Source of the DNA: JBJMHZ01 sp045807125
GTDB lineage: Bacteria > Actinomycetota > Actinomycetes > JAWWOL01
Direction of reading: 5' to 3'
NCBI GenBank assembly: GCA_045807125.1
Contig: JBJMHZ010000050.1
Location: 54,616-118,615, forward strand
DNA: 64,000 nucleotides
Below the pieces are notes generated by a model, which was not told the origin of the DNA, did not search any database, and saw only the letters and a program-made list of their open reading frames with translations. Positions 9,095-17,515 of the stretch are shown piece by piece; position 1 is the first letter of the stretch; each line of letters starts with the position of its first letter. The position numbers and the translations under genes are program-made.

Positions 9095-10660
9095 TCAGTC
9101 GAAGACGTACACCCGCGTCCCGAGGGTGAGCCAGCTGAAGTAGCGGTCGACCGCCGGGTTGGTCACCCGGACGCAGCCGTGGCTCGCCGGGTAGGCGGGC
9201 ACCGACGGGCTGCCGTGGATGGCGTAGCCCAGGTAGAAGTACGACGGCTTCCACAGCTCGCCGAGCTGGCTCACCCGCATCCCGTTGATCTTGCGGTTGA
9301 CCGCGAAGGAGCCGACGGGGGTCGTCGCGACGTACGTGTGGCCGTCCTGGACGTAGGGCTGCCCCGACCCGGTGGACACGTCGAGGATGCGGTAGACGGC
9401 GCCGCTCGCGTACAGGACGGCGATCTGGCGCGCCTTGTCGACCTCGACGCTGCGGCCGGAGACCAGATGGTGACGGGTCGGCCTGGTCGGGGAGCCCAGC
9501 CTGGCCAGCGTCTGGGCCCCGACGACGCCGGTGCGGGGCTCGCCGTTGAGCTTCTGGAACGGCACGACGGCGTGCAGCGTGTCGTAGCCGAACTGGCCGT
9601 CGACGGTGCCGACGTCGTAGTGCAGGGCGGCCAGCCGCTGCTGGAGCGCGCGCACGTCGGGGCCGGACATGCCCGAGCGCAGGTCGCGCGGCGTGACCTG
9701 CACGGCGTGGCTGGCCGTGCGGGCGCTGCTGTGCCGCGCGGTGGCGAGCAGGACGGCCCGCAGCTGGCGCGGCGCGGTCGTCGTCGGGGTGAGCGAGAAG
9801 CGGTAGTGGCCGAGGGAGCCGGTCGTCGTCCTGGCGATCGTGTGCCACGCGCCGGAGTAGTAGCGGCGCAGCACGACGGCCTGGCCGCCCATCACCGGCT
9901 TGACCGTGCCGGACACCGCGAACGGCGTGTAGGTGCGGGCGAGCGTCGGTGCCGACATCGACAGCGCCGGCACGTGGACCAGCCGGACCACGCCGCTGTA
10001 GGTGGCCGCGTCGTACGGCGAGCCGGGCAGGAAGAACCGGTAGTAGGCCGTGCGCGCCGGCGTCGCGGTCATCGCCACCCGGCCGGTGGCGCTGCTGGTG
10101 ACGGTGGCCACCCGCTCCCAGGTGGACGTGCCGCCGAGGCGGCGCATGACCCGTACCCGCAAGCCGGCGACGGCGTGGCCGGTCGCGTCGGCGTAGGTGC
10201 CGGACAGCACGGTCGAGGAGGCTCCGGCGCCCGGGCCGATCGCCGACCGTCCGAGGTGGGCGGTGAGGTGACCCGGTTGAGCCGGGTGCGGCGTGGCGGT
10301 GACCGGCGACGAGGCCGTCGCGTTGTCGGCGGCGTCGGCGGTGAACAGGACGAACGAGTAGGGCTGACCGTCGGTGAGGCCGGTCACCACCGCGCTGGTC
10401 GCCGTCGGCGAGGACAGCGCGGCCTCGGTGCCGTCGCCGATCGCGGCGGGCACGTGGCCCGCTGCGTAGACCAGCCGCACCCGCGCGAAGTCGCCGCTGC
10501 CCGTGGGGTTGCGCCAAGCGAGCGACACCCGCCCATCGCCGACGCGGTGGCCGGTGACGGTGGCAGCGGGCGGCGCCGCGGCGAGCGCGGACGGGATGAC
10601 CGTGATCATCGGCACGGCGCTCACGACGACAGCTATGGCCACTTGCGGGAACCGGCGCAC
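9095..10660 (-). CDS. Secreted L,D-transpeptidase with FN3 and peptidoglycan-binding domains
   Basis: A 521-residue exported cell-wall enzyme that would form 3-3 peptidoglycan cross-links. In order: signal peptide (about 1-28), a fibronectin-III-like domain (about 30-125), Ig-like regions, a PG_binding_1 domain with SGPDVRALQQRL and VDGQFGYDT, and a C-terminal YkuD domain with HGSPSVPAYPASHGCVR, where Cys496 is the catalytic nucleophile. I chose GTG 10660 because an AGGAGG lies eight bases upstream; the longer frame to 10753 has no comparable signal. Confidence 0.92.
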   Translation of the reverse strand: MRRFPQVAIAVVVSAVPMITVIPSALAAAPPAATVTGHRVGDGRVSLAWRNPTGSGDFARVRLVYAAGHVPAAIGDGTEAALSSPTATSAVVTGLTDGQPYSFVLFTADAADNATASSPVTATPHPAQPGHLTAHLGRSAIGPGAGASSTVLSGTYADATGHAVAGLRVRVMRRLGGTSTWERVATVTSSATGRVAMTATPARTAYYRFFLPGSPYDAATYSGVVRLVHVPALSMSAPTLARTYTPFAVSGTVKPVMGGQAVVLRRYYSGAWHTIARTTTGSLGHYRFSLTPTTTAPRQLRAVLLATARHSSARTASHAVQVTPRDLRSGMSGPDVRALQQRLAALHYDVGTVDGQFGYDTLHAVVPFQKLNGEPRTGVVGAQTLARLGSPTRPTRHHLVSGRSVEVDKARQIAVLYASGAVYRILDVSTGSGQPYVQDGHTYVATTPVGSFAVNRKINGMRVSQLGELWKPSYFYLGYAIHGSPSVPAYPASHGCVRVTNPAVDRYFSWLTLGTRVYVFD

Positions 10661-10780
10661 GCCTCGCTCCTCCTCATGCTCGAGACCGGGCGCATGCACC
10701 GGTGCGTGCGCGAGTCTAATGAGGATCGGCGACGGATCGCCTGATTCGTCCACAGGTCACCCGAGTGGCCGCTGCGCCAC

Positions 10781-12001
10781 TCAGCCGACGACGCGGGTGG
10801 CCCCCACGTAGTCCGATCGGCCGATTCCCGCGATGCGCACGTCGGCGCCGGTGTGCGGGGCCTCGATCATCGCGCCGCCGCCGATGTAGATGCCGACGTG
10901 GTGGATCGGCGAGCCGTAGAAGACGAGATCGCCCGGCCGCAGCTCACTGCGCGAGACGTGCCGACCGACGCCGTACTGCCCTCCCGACGAGTGCGGGAGG
11001 TAGACGCCGGCCCTGGCGTAGACGTACATCGTGAGGCCCGAGCAGTCGAAGGCGTCGGGCCCGGCAGCCGCCCAGACGTACGGCTTGCCGAGCTCGCGGT
11101 GCGCCCACTCGACGGCGATCGACGCGGCGCTGCCGGAGCTGCCGGAGCTGGCGGGCGGCGAGCTCGGTGCGGGGTCGGACGGCGAGCTGTCGAACACGTG
11201 CTTGGCCGCGGCAGCGGCGGCGGCCTCTCGGGCGAGCTCGGCGGCCCGCGCGCGGGCGCGCTCGGCGGCCCGGCGGGCGGCCGCGGCGGCTATCGCGTGG
11301 CGCGCGGCGGAGGCGCGCTCGGCCGCGAGCTCCATCTGGTGCACCAGCTCGCGCTGCTGGGCCTGCAGGTGGGCGAGCAGCTGCTGGGCCTGCTGCGCCG
11401 CGTCGTCGACCTGCTTCTTGTCGGCGGCCAGGGAGGCGACGACCGCCTGCTGCGCGGCCACGGCCTGACGGGCCGCCTCGGCGGTCACCTGGGCGTCGTG
11501 CTCGGCGACGCCGACGGCGGCGAGGGTGGCCGCCTTCTGCCGGGACAGCTGCGCGCTGTAGGCCGCGCGGTCGACGAACGCCTGCGGGTCGTTGGTCTCG
11601 TCGACGAGCGCGAGCGCGGAGGAGTCGCCGCCCTTGTACATCTGGACGGCGAAGACGCTGAGCTGGCTGCGCACCTCGCGCAGGCGCTGCTGCGCGGCCG
11701 CGGCGGCCTGCTGCTTGTCGGCCGAGACCCGCCTGGCCGCGGCGAGCTTGAGCCTGCCGTCGTTGTAGCGCTCGGCCGCCGCCTCGGCGCGCTGCTGCAG
11801 CGCGGCCAGCTGCCGCTGCGACGTCGCGATGTCGTCCTTCAGGCCCGACAGGCGCTGCGCGGTGGTAGCCATGTCATGCCTGGCGCGAGCGAGGTCACCG
11901 TTGGGATCGGCGTGCGCGCTGGCGCCGAGCGGAACGGCGAGCGCGAGCGTAGCGGTGACGGCGAGCAGACGGGCGACGGTGGGGCGGGCGCGTCGCAGCA
12001 C
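10781..12001 (-). CDS. Secreted NlpC/P60 peptidoglycan endopeptidase (RipA-like)
   Basis: A 406-residue exported hydrolase. A signal peptide (about 1-31) is followed by a long Ala/Gln/Arg-rich coiled coil (about 33-265), a Ser/Pro linker and a C-terminal NlpC/P60 domain with catalytic Cys320 in DCSGL and His368 in HHVGIYIGGG. Such proteins cleave D-Glu-mDAP bonds during cell separation, with the coiled coil acting as a regulatory arm. A c-di-AMP riboswitch precedes it, so expression is probably tied to c-di-AMP level, as for other actinobacterial cell-wall hydrolases. Confidence 0.93.
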   Translation of the reverse strand: MLRRARPTVARLLAVTATLALAVPLGASAHADPNGDLARARHDMATTAQRLSGLKDDIATSQRQLAALQQRAEAAAERYNDGRLKLAAARRVSADKQQAAAAAQQRLREVRSQLSVFAVQMYKGGDSSALALVDETNDPQAFVDRAAYSAQLSRQKAATLAAVGVAEHDAQVTAEAARQAVAAQQAVVASLAADKKQVDDAAQQAQQLLAHLQAQQRELVHQMELAAERASAARHAIAAAAARRAAERARARAAELAREAAAAAAAKHVFDSSPSDPAPSSPPASSGSSGSAASIAVEWAHRELGKPYVWAAAGPDAFDCSGLTMYVYARAGVYLPHSSGGQYGVGRHVSRSELRPGDLVFYGSPIHHVGIYIGGGAMIEAPHTGADVRIAGIGRSDYVGATRVVG

Positions 12002-12024
12002 GGGGCGGCTGGCTCCTTCTTCCT

Positions 12025-12195
12025 CGTCCGCCTACCGGGTTAGCTGACGGGCTCGGGCCGGAAGGGAGGCCCTACCGCGCGTGGCTCTCGTACGGCTCGT
12101 ACGGGCTCGCGCGGATTCGCCCCAGGGAAGTGGTGGGTCCCCGGTTCGCGATGGATTCGGCGGGCCGGCTCGCCGCTGACCGTCGCGGCCGCAGG
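12025..12195 (-). promoter_or_regulatory. c-di-AMP (ydaO/yuaA-type) riboswitch leader of the NlpC/P60 gene
   Basis: Read on the minus strand, the leader contains the hallmark blocks in order: GAACCGGGGACCC, GGGGCGAATCC, a central stem, and finally GCCCGTCAGCTAACCCGGTA followed by GGC just before the gene. This last block is the conserved 3' half of ydaO elements in actinobacteria, which commonly sit upstream of rpf and NlpC/P60 genes. It ends about 24 bases from the start codon. Identification is by conserved sequence blocks; I did not fold it. Confidence 0.85.
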
Positions 12196-12379
12196 TCACG
12201 AGCTGGCAGCAGGACGATAGCAGCAGAACCTGGTTCGTGAAGGGGGGTTGTGGATCAATTGCGGCGGCGCGTCGTTGCGCCGCGTGCCGGGCAGCTCGCA
12301 CCCCGTGCCGGACGATCCGGGCATCTCGTACCGAACCGGTCCCGGCAGCCCGCGCCCGCCGCTCGCCGGTCCCGAGCGG

Positions 12380-14134
12380 CTAGGCTGGGACCGGCCGAGG
12401 CGCCTCCGGGGACGTCTCGGCCACGCCCTCGTAGCTCAGGCGGATAGAGCGATCGCCTCCTAAGCGATAGGCCACAGGTTCGAGTCCTGTCGGGGGCACC
12501 AAATCCATCATTTTCGAACCTCGACCAAAAGGATCATGGTCGGGGTTCGTTGTCTCTCGCCTCCGCCGTAGGCGCAGGCGGAGGTCGTCGGCGACGAGGG
12601 TCGCCCACGGCTCGGCGAGGATCGCGGCTTCGACGTGGTCCTCGTCGAGGAGCAGTCGTTGGAAGAAGAATTGGTTGGCCAGTCGGCGGGTGCGGGGTCC
12701 GCCGAGTCGGTACACCTCGTCGCAGCGGCCTAGAAGGCGAAGTGCGCCGTTGAGGTTGCCCTCGATGTTGGCGTACACGACCTCGGCCGTGGCGAGGACC
12801 TTCTCGGCTTGGCGTAGCTCGCGGCTGATGCGGTCTTGCTCACCGCGGGCGAGGTCCTCGGGGATCGCGCCGGTGACGACGCCTCTAGCGAGTCGGCGAC
12901 GCTCCTGCTCCAGCTCGGTGACGCGGGTGCGGGCCCAGGCGATCTCCGGCTGGGCTTGGCGGTGCTGGTGGTCGAGCTCGGCGCGCAGGTCGTCGCGGAT
13001 GCGGTCCTGCATTGCGGGTGGGATGCGGACGCTGCGGTAGTGGTCGGCGACCGCGCGCTCGACCTCGTCGGCGGGGAGGTAGGGCAGGTCACAACCGGTG
13101 CGGTAGTGGTGGCGGCCGCTGCAGAAGAAGTACAGGTAGCGGCCCTTGGCGTTGGTGAGGCACAGGCGGCTGCCGCAGCGGGCGCAGTAGACGGTGCCTT
13201 TGAGGTAGTGGTTATGCGTGCGCTGCTTCTCCCCGGCGCGGAAGCGGCTGGCGAGCAGCTCTTGGACGCGCTCGAACGTCGACGGTGGCACCAGCGGCTG
13301 GTGACGGCCTTGGTACTCGACACCCCTGAAGGTGACGTAGCCGAGGTAGTAGCGGTTGGACAGCAGGTGCGCGACGTGCGAGAGCTGCATCGGCCCAGGG
13401 ACGATCCGGCCGCGCGGCAGCGCGCGCAGGCCCTTCTCCTCCAGCGCCTCGGTCAAGGTGCGGACGGTGTACTCGCCGGTGGCGTATGCCTCGAACGCCC
13501 ACTGCACCAGCCGCGCCCGGTCGGGGTCGACCACGACGGTGCGGACCTCGCGGCCATCGACGCGGCGGATGGTGTTCAGGTACCCGATCGGGGCCCTGCC
13601 GGGGGTGCCGCCGACCTTCGCCTTCTGGGTCATGCCCTTGAGCGCTTCGGCTGCCAGGTTCTTGGAGTAGAACTCGGCGATGCCAGCCATGATGGCGTGC
13701 AGCAACTGCCCGGCCGGTGTCTCGTCGATGTTCTCCTTGACGCTGACCAGCTGCGCGCCGGCGGCGCGCAGCTCGAACAGCACATTGGCGTCGTCGCGGC
13801 GGTTGCGGGCGAACCGGTCGACCTTGTCCAAGATGACGTAGTCGACATCCCGCTCCCGCTCGATGCGGGCAAGCATGCGCTGGAACTGCCGCCGGTCGGC
13901 GGTCTTCGCACTCTCCCCCCGGTCGAGGTACTCCTCCACCACGTCGGCGCCGAGCGCTTCCGCCTTGCGGTAGCAGGCCTCGCGCTGGGCGGGCAGGCTG
14001 TAGCCCTCGGCGTCGTCGTCCTTGTCGGCCTGCTTGGCCGTGGACACCCGCAGGTAGACGACGGCCCGCTTGCGCGATGCGGTCTCGGTCGCAGAGTCAG
14101 TCTGAGGTTCGGGTGCTGCGTTCAGGCTGGGCAT
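12380..14134 (-). CDS. Large serine recombinase (integrase) whose frame reads through tRNA-Arg
   Basis: A 584-residue site-specific recombinase, the likely integrase of the island. The resolvase domain has the catalytic Ser31 in YLRVST and the VDYVILDKVDRFARN segment; a recombinase domain and a zinc ribbon (CARCGSRLC, later FFCSGRHHYRTGC) follow, then a coiled-coil region. The last 40 or so residues are encoded by the antisense of the tRNA-Arg gene and the chromosome beyond it (VPPTGLEPVAYRLGG), so this C-terminus exists only in the integrated state. The ATG has AAGGA upstream. It overlaps the ImmA gene by 13 bases. Confidence 0.9.
   Translation of the reverse strand: MPSLNAAPEPQTDSATETASRKRAVVYLRVSTAKQADKDDDAEGYSLPAQREACYRKAEALGADVVEEYLDRGESAKTADRRQFQRMLARIERERDVDYVILDKVDRFARNRRDDANVLFELRAAGAQLVSVKENIDETPAGQLLHAIMAGIAEFYSKNLAAEALKGMTQKAKVGGTPGRAPIGYLNTIRRVDGREVRTVVVDPDRARLVQWAFEAYATGEYTVRTLTEALEEKGLRALPRGRIVPGPMQLSHVAHLLSNRYYLGYVTFRGVEYQGRHQPLVPPSTFERVQELLASRFRAGEKQRTHNHYLKGTVYCARCGSRLCLTNAKGRYLYFFCSGRHHYRTGCDLPYLPADEVERAVADHYRSVRIPPAMQDRIRDDLRAELDHQHRQAQPEIAWARTRVTELEQERRRLARGVVTGAIPEDLARGEQDRISRELRQAEKVLATAEVVYANIEGNLNGALRLLGRCDEVYRLGGPRTRRLANQFFFQRLLLDEDHVEAAILAEPWATLVADDLRLRLRRRRETTNPDHDPFGRGSKMMDLVPPTGLEPVAYRLGGDRSIRLSYEGVAETSPEAPRPVPA
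12425..12501 (+). tRNA. tRNA-Arg (anticodon CCU)
   Basis: Cloverleaf by eye: acceptor strands GCCCTCG and CGGGGGC pair over seven bases, the D-arm contains GCTCAGGCGGATAGAGC, the anticodon stem ATCGC/GCGAT holds loop CTCCTAA (anticodon CCT, reading AGG), and the T-arm is ACAGG-TTCGAGT-CCTGT. The CCA end (12499-12501) is encoded. The island starts directly at its 3' end, making it the integration target. Confidence 0.95.
12511..12549. repeat. Imperfect hairpin at the island's left end; candidate attachment-site arm or terminator
   Basis: The strand CGAACCTCGACCA pairs with TGGTCGGGGTTCG around a nine-base loop, with one G-T wobble. It lies ten bases past the tRNA 3' end, inside the 3' region of the recombinase frame. 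Bases 12511-12540 match 53565-53594 at 26 of 30 positions in the same orientation. It may be an attachment-site arm of the serine recombinase, a tRNA terminator, or both. Confidence 0.5.
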
Positions 14135-14736
14135 GCGAGGTCATCCTTCGTGCCGGCCAGCCGCCGGTAGCCGGGGCCGGTGGTGGGTGGGTGGTGGCGG
14201 TCGGTGGGTTGCAGGATTCCGATCTGGAACAGCCGGACGTTCATGGCGGCGCGGGAGACGCTGAAGCGGCGGGCCAATGCGTTGGCGTCTTGGGTGCCTT
14301 CACCCCAGGCCCGCTTGAGCCAGGTGCGGGGCATGAGCAGGCAGCCGGCGAAGTAGTCGCACATCTGCTCGGCGCGGCCTTCGCTGGTCGCTGCGTGCAG
14401 CGGCGGGTAGATGACGGTGATGAACGGGTGGTCGAGGACGTGCTTGTACTCGTGCGCGAGGCTGAATCGCTGCCGGGTGGCGCTCTCGCTGCCGTTCAGG
14501 ACGATGAGCCAGCGGCCGTGACTCCACTCGGTCGCGCCGGACAGGCCGATCAGCTTCATCCGCTCGACCTGCACGCGGGGGAGCTCGGCGATGGCCGACT
14601 CAGGGAACGGCGGGCCGTCGAGGGCCAGTTGCTGGATGAAGTGGCTGGCCTGCAGCTCGGCGATCCGCATCGCCTCAGGCAGGGTGAGCGGCCGGATCGG
14701 GACGAGGTCACGCAGGAGCGTCGTGATGGCGGGCAT
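14122..14736 (-). CDS. ImmA/IrrE-family metallopeptidase
   Basis: A 204-residue protein with the zinc-protease motif HEYKH at residues 95-99 (in SLAHEYKHVLDH) and a downstream EGRAEQMCDYFAGCLLMP helix, the ImmA/IrrE pattern. These proteases cleave a partner XRE-type repressor and so trigger induction of integrative elements. The start ATG at 14736 has AGGAGG five bases upstream and lies inside the end of the XRE gene, so the pair is translationally coupled. A role in inducing excision of this island is inferred. Confidence 0.88.
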   Translation of the reverse strand: MPAITTLLRDLVPIRPLTLPEAMRIAELQASHFIQQLALDGPPFPESAIAELPRVQVERMKLIGLSGATEWSHGRWLIVLNGSESATRQRFSLAHEYKHVLDHPFITVIYPPLHAATSEGRAEQMCDYFAGCLLMPRTWLKRAWGEGTQDANALARRFSVSRAAMNVRLFQIGILQPTDRHHPPTTGPGYRRLAGTKDDLACPA

Positions 14737-15097
14737 CGTCGCCTCCTTCCTGCCGCTGGTAGCGCTCATTGATGAGCTCGAAGAACCCTTCGAGCTGCCG
14801 GACGGCCTCGTCGGGCAGCTCGTACTTGGCGCGCAGGTATGGCGCGAAGCCAGGCAAGCCGTCGTCGTAGCCAGCGGTGGAGTACAACTCGGCGGGCTCG
14901 ACGCCGAGGGCGCGGGCCAACCGCGCGAGGCAGCGCGGGTCGGGCGAGCGGTACTCGCCGCGCTCCAGCCGCGCGATCCAACTGAAGTCCACGCCGGCTG
15001 CCACTGCCAGCGCTCGCACGCTCAGTCCGGCGGCGGTGCGCAGTTGCCGGATGCGGGTGGCCAGCAGTTGAGAATTATTGACGACGCGATTCGTCAT
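14708..15097 (-). CDS. XRE-family helix-turn-helix regulator (ImmR-like)
   Basis: A 129-residue regulator. Residues about 8-65 form a Cro/CI-type HTH (TRIRQLRTAAGLSVRALAVA followed by WIARLERGEY), and the rest is an acidic C-terminal region that could be the ImmA cleavage or interaction part. It overlaps the ImmA gene. The palindrome at 15137-15152 lies 40 bases upstream, near a TATAGAAT -10-like sequence on this strand, so the protein may repress its own promoter. I use ATG 15097 rather than the TTG two codons earlier. Confidence 0.87.
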   Translation of the reverse strand: MTNRVVNNSQLLATRIRQLRTAAGLSVRALAVAAGVDFSWIARLERGEYRSPDPRCLARLARALGVEPAELYSTAGYDDGLPGFAPYLRAKYELPDEAVRQLEGFFELINERYQRQEGGDDARHHDAPA

Positions 15098-15136
15098 TTC
15101 CAATCGTTTCCCTTCCCCGAAATTCTATAAGTGTTT

Positions 15137-15152
15137 GTGGACGGTCGTCCAC
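15137..15152. promoter_or_regulatory. Operator-like palindrome, copy 1 (GTGGAC-N4-GTCCAC)
   Basis: GTGGACGGTCGTCCAC, a six-base inverted repeat with a four-base spacer, extended by a matching T/A pair on each side. It lies upstream of the XRE-immA-recombinase operon next to a possible -10 (TATAGAAT, minus strand). Two more copies with the same spacer are found at 20105 and 20181, in front of the transfer operon. Confidence 0.7.
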
Positions 15153-15212
15153 ACCTGATTCTCTAGATTTTGGTTCAGCGTCCGCTCAATTTTCGGCACT
15201 TATTCGGTTGGT

Positions 15213-15244
15213 GGGTGGGAACGGCGAGTCCGCCGTTCCCACCC
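15213..15244 (-). terminator. Strong hairpin terminator after the RHH gene
   Basis: A perfect 14-bp stem, GGGTGGGAACGGCG and CGCCGTTCCCACCC, around the loop AGTC. It lies 25 bases past the stop of the ribbon-helix-helix gene, the last gene of the transfer operon on the minus strand. No long U-tract follows, which is common for actinobacterial terminators. It separates the transfer operon from the XRE/immA operon. Confidence 0.75.
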
Positions 15245-15269
15245 TTGCCCGAGATCCGCAGCGCTCCAG

Positions 15270-15584
15270 TCACTCGCTCGGGCTGCTCGCACCGCCGCTG
15301 CGGCGGGTGCGGCCCTTGCCGGCCTCGCCGCCCTGGGTGAGCAGGGCTTGGAGGGCGGCGCGGCGGGTGCTGGCCTCGCGGTCGATCTGCTTGATCGCCA
15401 GCTCGGCTTGCGCTGCCAGGTCGCCGGTCGCGATCCGCCGCTCCACCAGCGCCTGCGCCGCTCCGACGAGCAATGCGTTGAGGCTGGTGTTGTCGAGCTG
15501 GGCGATCAGGACGAGCTGAGCGTGCAGCTCGTCCGGGAGCCGGATGGCGAGGGTCTTCACGCCGCTGCGTGGACCTTCGGTCAT
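15270..15584 (-). CDS. Ribbon-helix-helix / antitoxin-like DNA-binding protein
   Basis: A 104-residue protein. The segment VKTLAIRLPDELHAQLVLIA (about residues 9-28) followed by DNTSLNALLVGAAQAL is a ribbon-helix-helix domain as in Arc/CopG/HicB-tail proteins. The rest is helical and ends in a basic Ser/Gly tail. ATG 15584 has AGGAGG eight bases upstream. It lies downstream of the transfer genes and may be a relaxosome accessory or operon regulator; no toxin gene adjoins it. Confidence 0.75.
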   Translation of the reverse strand: MTEGPRSGVKTLAIRLPDELHAQLVLIAQLDNTSLNALLVGAAQALVERRIATGDLAAQAELAIKQIDREASTRRAALQALLTQGGEAGKGRTRRSGGASSPSE

Positions 15585-15665
15585 CTGAATCCACCTCCTC
15601 GGTGCGGGTGCGGCCGGCCATCCCGGTAGGGATGACGGGGACGGCCGCACGGCAGCGACGAGGGC

Positions 15666-16727
15666 TCATGCCGCCACCTGCCGGGGTGGGGCGTGCGCGG
15701 CATTGCCGAGCCGGGTCTCGGCGAGTGCGACATAGGCGGGGTTGAGCTCGATGCCGAGCCAGTCCCGGCCGAGGTTCGCCGCGACGGCGCCGACGGTGCC
15801 GGTGCCGAAGAACGGATCGAGCACCAGGCCGGGCCGGGTCGACCCGCCGCAGTCGCAGGGCACGAGCGACCCGCGCTGGTGCAGCGTCAGCCAGCGACGG
15901 TCGTAGTGCTGCACGTAGCGGTCACGGATGGGGGTGGCCGGCGCGCCGACGTGGCGCAGCATGGCGCGGCGACGCCAGGGCTGCCCGCAGCCGGTGCAGA
16001 CGACCTCCGGGCAGGAGGCCAGGATCGGGCGGTGGATCAGCGTCTCGGGGAAGGTGGCGAAGTGCGCGCCCCGGTAGCCGCGTGTCGGCTGCCGCCAGAC
16101 GTCGCCGGGATTCTTGCCCAGGAGGTGCCCGGAGCGTCCCTCGGCCTTCAGGGCTGCCAGCCCGCCGCGGGGAGCCGCCAGTGGCGCGCTCCACGTGCCG
16201 TCCAGCGTCTTGGTCGTGGTGGGTCGGCGGTGCACGGTCGGGGCGTCGCGGATGGCGTCGAGGTCGAAGTAGTAGCGGCGAGCGCGCACGAGCAGGTAGA
16301 GCAGCTCGTAGGTGGTGGTGAGCCGGTCGCTCACCGAGGTCGGCAGCGGGTTGGTCTTGGCCCAGACCACCTTGTTGCGCACCAGCCAGCCGTCGGCGGC
16401 CAGTCGCAGCAGCAGCCGCTCCGGGGCGAGCAGCAGTCCCTTGGGCGCAGCGCCGTAGCGGCGATGCGCCGAGTAGCTGTCGCCGAGATTCAGCCAGACG
16501 CTGCCGTACGGCGCCAGCACCCGACCTACCTCAGCCATGACGGCGCGCAGGTTGTCTACCCAGTCCTCGACGGTGGGTTCGAGGCCGAGCTGCCCGGTCA
16601 CGCCGTAGTCGCGCAGCTGGTAGTACGGCGGCGACGTCACGACGCAGTCGACGCTTCGCTCGGGCAGCTCCCGCAGCCGGGTGAGGGCGTCGCCGACCAG
16701 GATGGTGTTGCGGGACAGCGCCGTCAT
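15666..16727 (-). CDS. DNA methyltransferase (N4-cytosine/N6-adenine, beta-type order)
   Basis: A 353-residue modification enzyme. Motif IV, TSPPYYQLRDYG, is at residues 31-42 and the SAM-binding motif, DPFFGTGTVG, is near residue 304, so the order is catalytic motif, target-recognition region, SAM site (beta group). The middle contains a small Cys cluster (CTGCGQPW and CDCGG). No cognate restriction enzyme is adjacent, so it is probably an orphan methyltransferase protecting the mobile element. The start overlaps the stop of the upstream gene (ATGA). Confidence 0.9.
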   Translation of the reverse strand: MTALSRNTILVGDALTRLRELPERSVDCVVTSPPYYQLRDYGVTGQLGLEPTVEDWVDNLRAVMAEVGRVLAPYGSVWLNLGDSYSAHRRYGAAPKGLLLAPERLLLRLAADGWLVRNKVVWAKTNPLPTSVSDRLTTTYELLYLLVRARRYYFDLDAIRDAPTVHRRPTTTKTLDGTWSAPLAAPRGGLAALKAEGRSGHLLGKNPGDVWRQPTRGYRGAHFATFPETLIHRPILASCPEVVCTGCGQPWRRRAMLRHVGAPATPIRDRYVQHYDRRWLTLHQRGSLVPCDCGGSTRPGLVLDPFFGTGTVGAVAANLGRDWLGIELNPAYVALAETRLGNAAHAPPRQVAA

Positions 16728-17515
16728 GACCCGGCCCCTTCCAGCAGCCGGGGCACCGCGTCGTCGTACAGAGCTGCGGTGAAGAGCGGCCAAGCCTCGG
16801 CGGGCTGGTGGCCCAGCACGTCGACCAGTTGGGCATGGCGGCGCTCATCGGGCACGAGCCACAGCACGCGGGGGAAGACGCCGTGGCAGGCCTGCTCCAG
16901 GCCGCTCGCCCAGTAGGCGCGGTAGCGGTCGCAGGCCCGGGTGAGGCGGGTGGTGGCCTCGGTGGCGCGGTCGACCTCGACGAACCAGCGGTCCTCGTAG
17001 CCGCCCAGTTGTAGTACGAGCTGGGCGTCGGGCTTGAGGACGACCCGCCCGCCGCCGGGGCCGGGGAAGGCCTGCCAGCAGGCCGGTTCGGTCACGAACT
17101 CACTGAGGCGGACGAGGCCGTCGCGCTCGGCCGCCCGCAGGCGGACGTACAGCTCGGTCACGGCCAGGGTGTGGGCCAGGAAGGCCGGTCCGGGCTGCCA
17201 CGGCCGGTGCGGGCGGACGCCGCCCGCCCTGGTGAGGTGGTGCCCGGCGATGTCGAGGCCGTAGACGTAGCCGGCGGATCCCGCCCGCACCCCGCCGACG
17301 AGGCGGGGCAGGCGGGCGAGCAGCCGCCGCTCAGTCAGGGAGGCCAGCACCTGGCGGGCCTGACGGCGGCTGACGCCCGTGCCGTGCAGCCGGGCGAGCT
17401 GGTCGCCGGTGGCGAGCCGCACCCGGACCAGGGTGGCAAGCACCGCCCGGTCCCGGTCGCTCAGACTGCGCTCGATCTCGCTCATGCGGCGGGGGGTGAG
17501 GTAGCGGCCCCTCAT
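16724..17515 (-). CDS. Replication-relaxation family protein
   Basis: A 263-residue protein resembling the replication-relaxation family found on actinobacterial integrative and conjugative elements. The N-terminal half is a winged-helix region (LSDRDRAVLATLVRVRLATG and LHGTGVSRRQARQVLASL); the C-terminal half has the conserved HTLAVTELYVRL helix and the LKPDAQLVL and FVEVDRATEATTRL strands, reminiscent of a nuclease-like fold with Asp and Glu. It probably acts in initiating plasmid-like replication or DNA processing for transfer. ATG 17515 overlaps the stop of a short upstream frame. Confidence 0.82.
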   Translation of the reverse strand: MRGRYLTPRRMSEIERSLSDRDRAVLATLVRVRLATGDQLARLHGTGVSRRQARQVLASLTERRLLARLPRLVGGVRAGSAGYVYGLDIAGHHLTRAGGVRPHRPWQPGPAFLAHTLAVTELYVRLRAAERDGLVRLSEFVTEPACWQAFPGPGGGRVVLKPDAQLVLQLGGYEDRWFVEVDRATEATTRLTRACDRYRAYWASGLEQACHGVFPRVLWLVPDERRHAQLVDVLGHQPAEAWPLFTAALYDDAVPRLLEGAGS

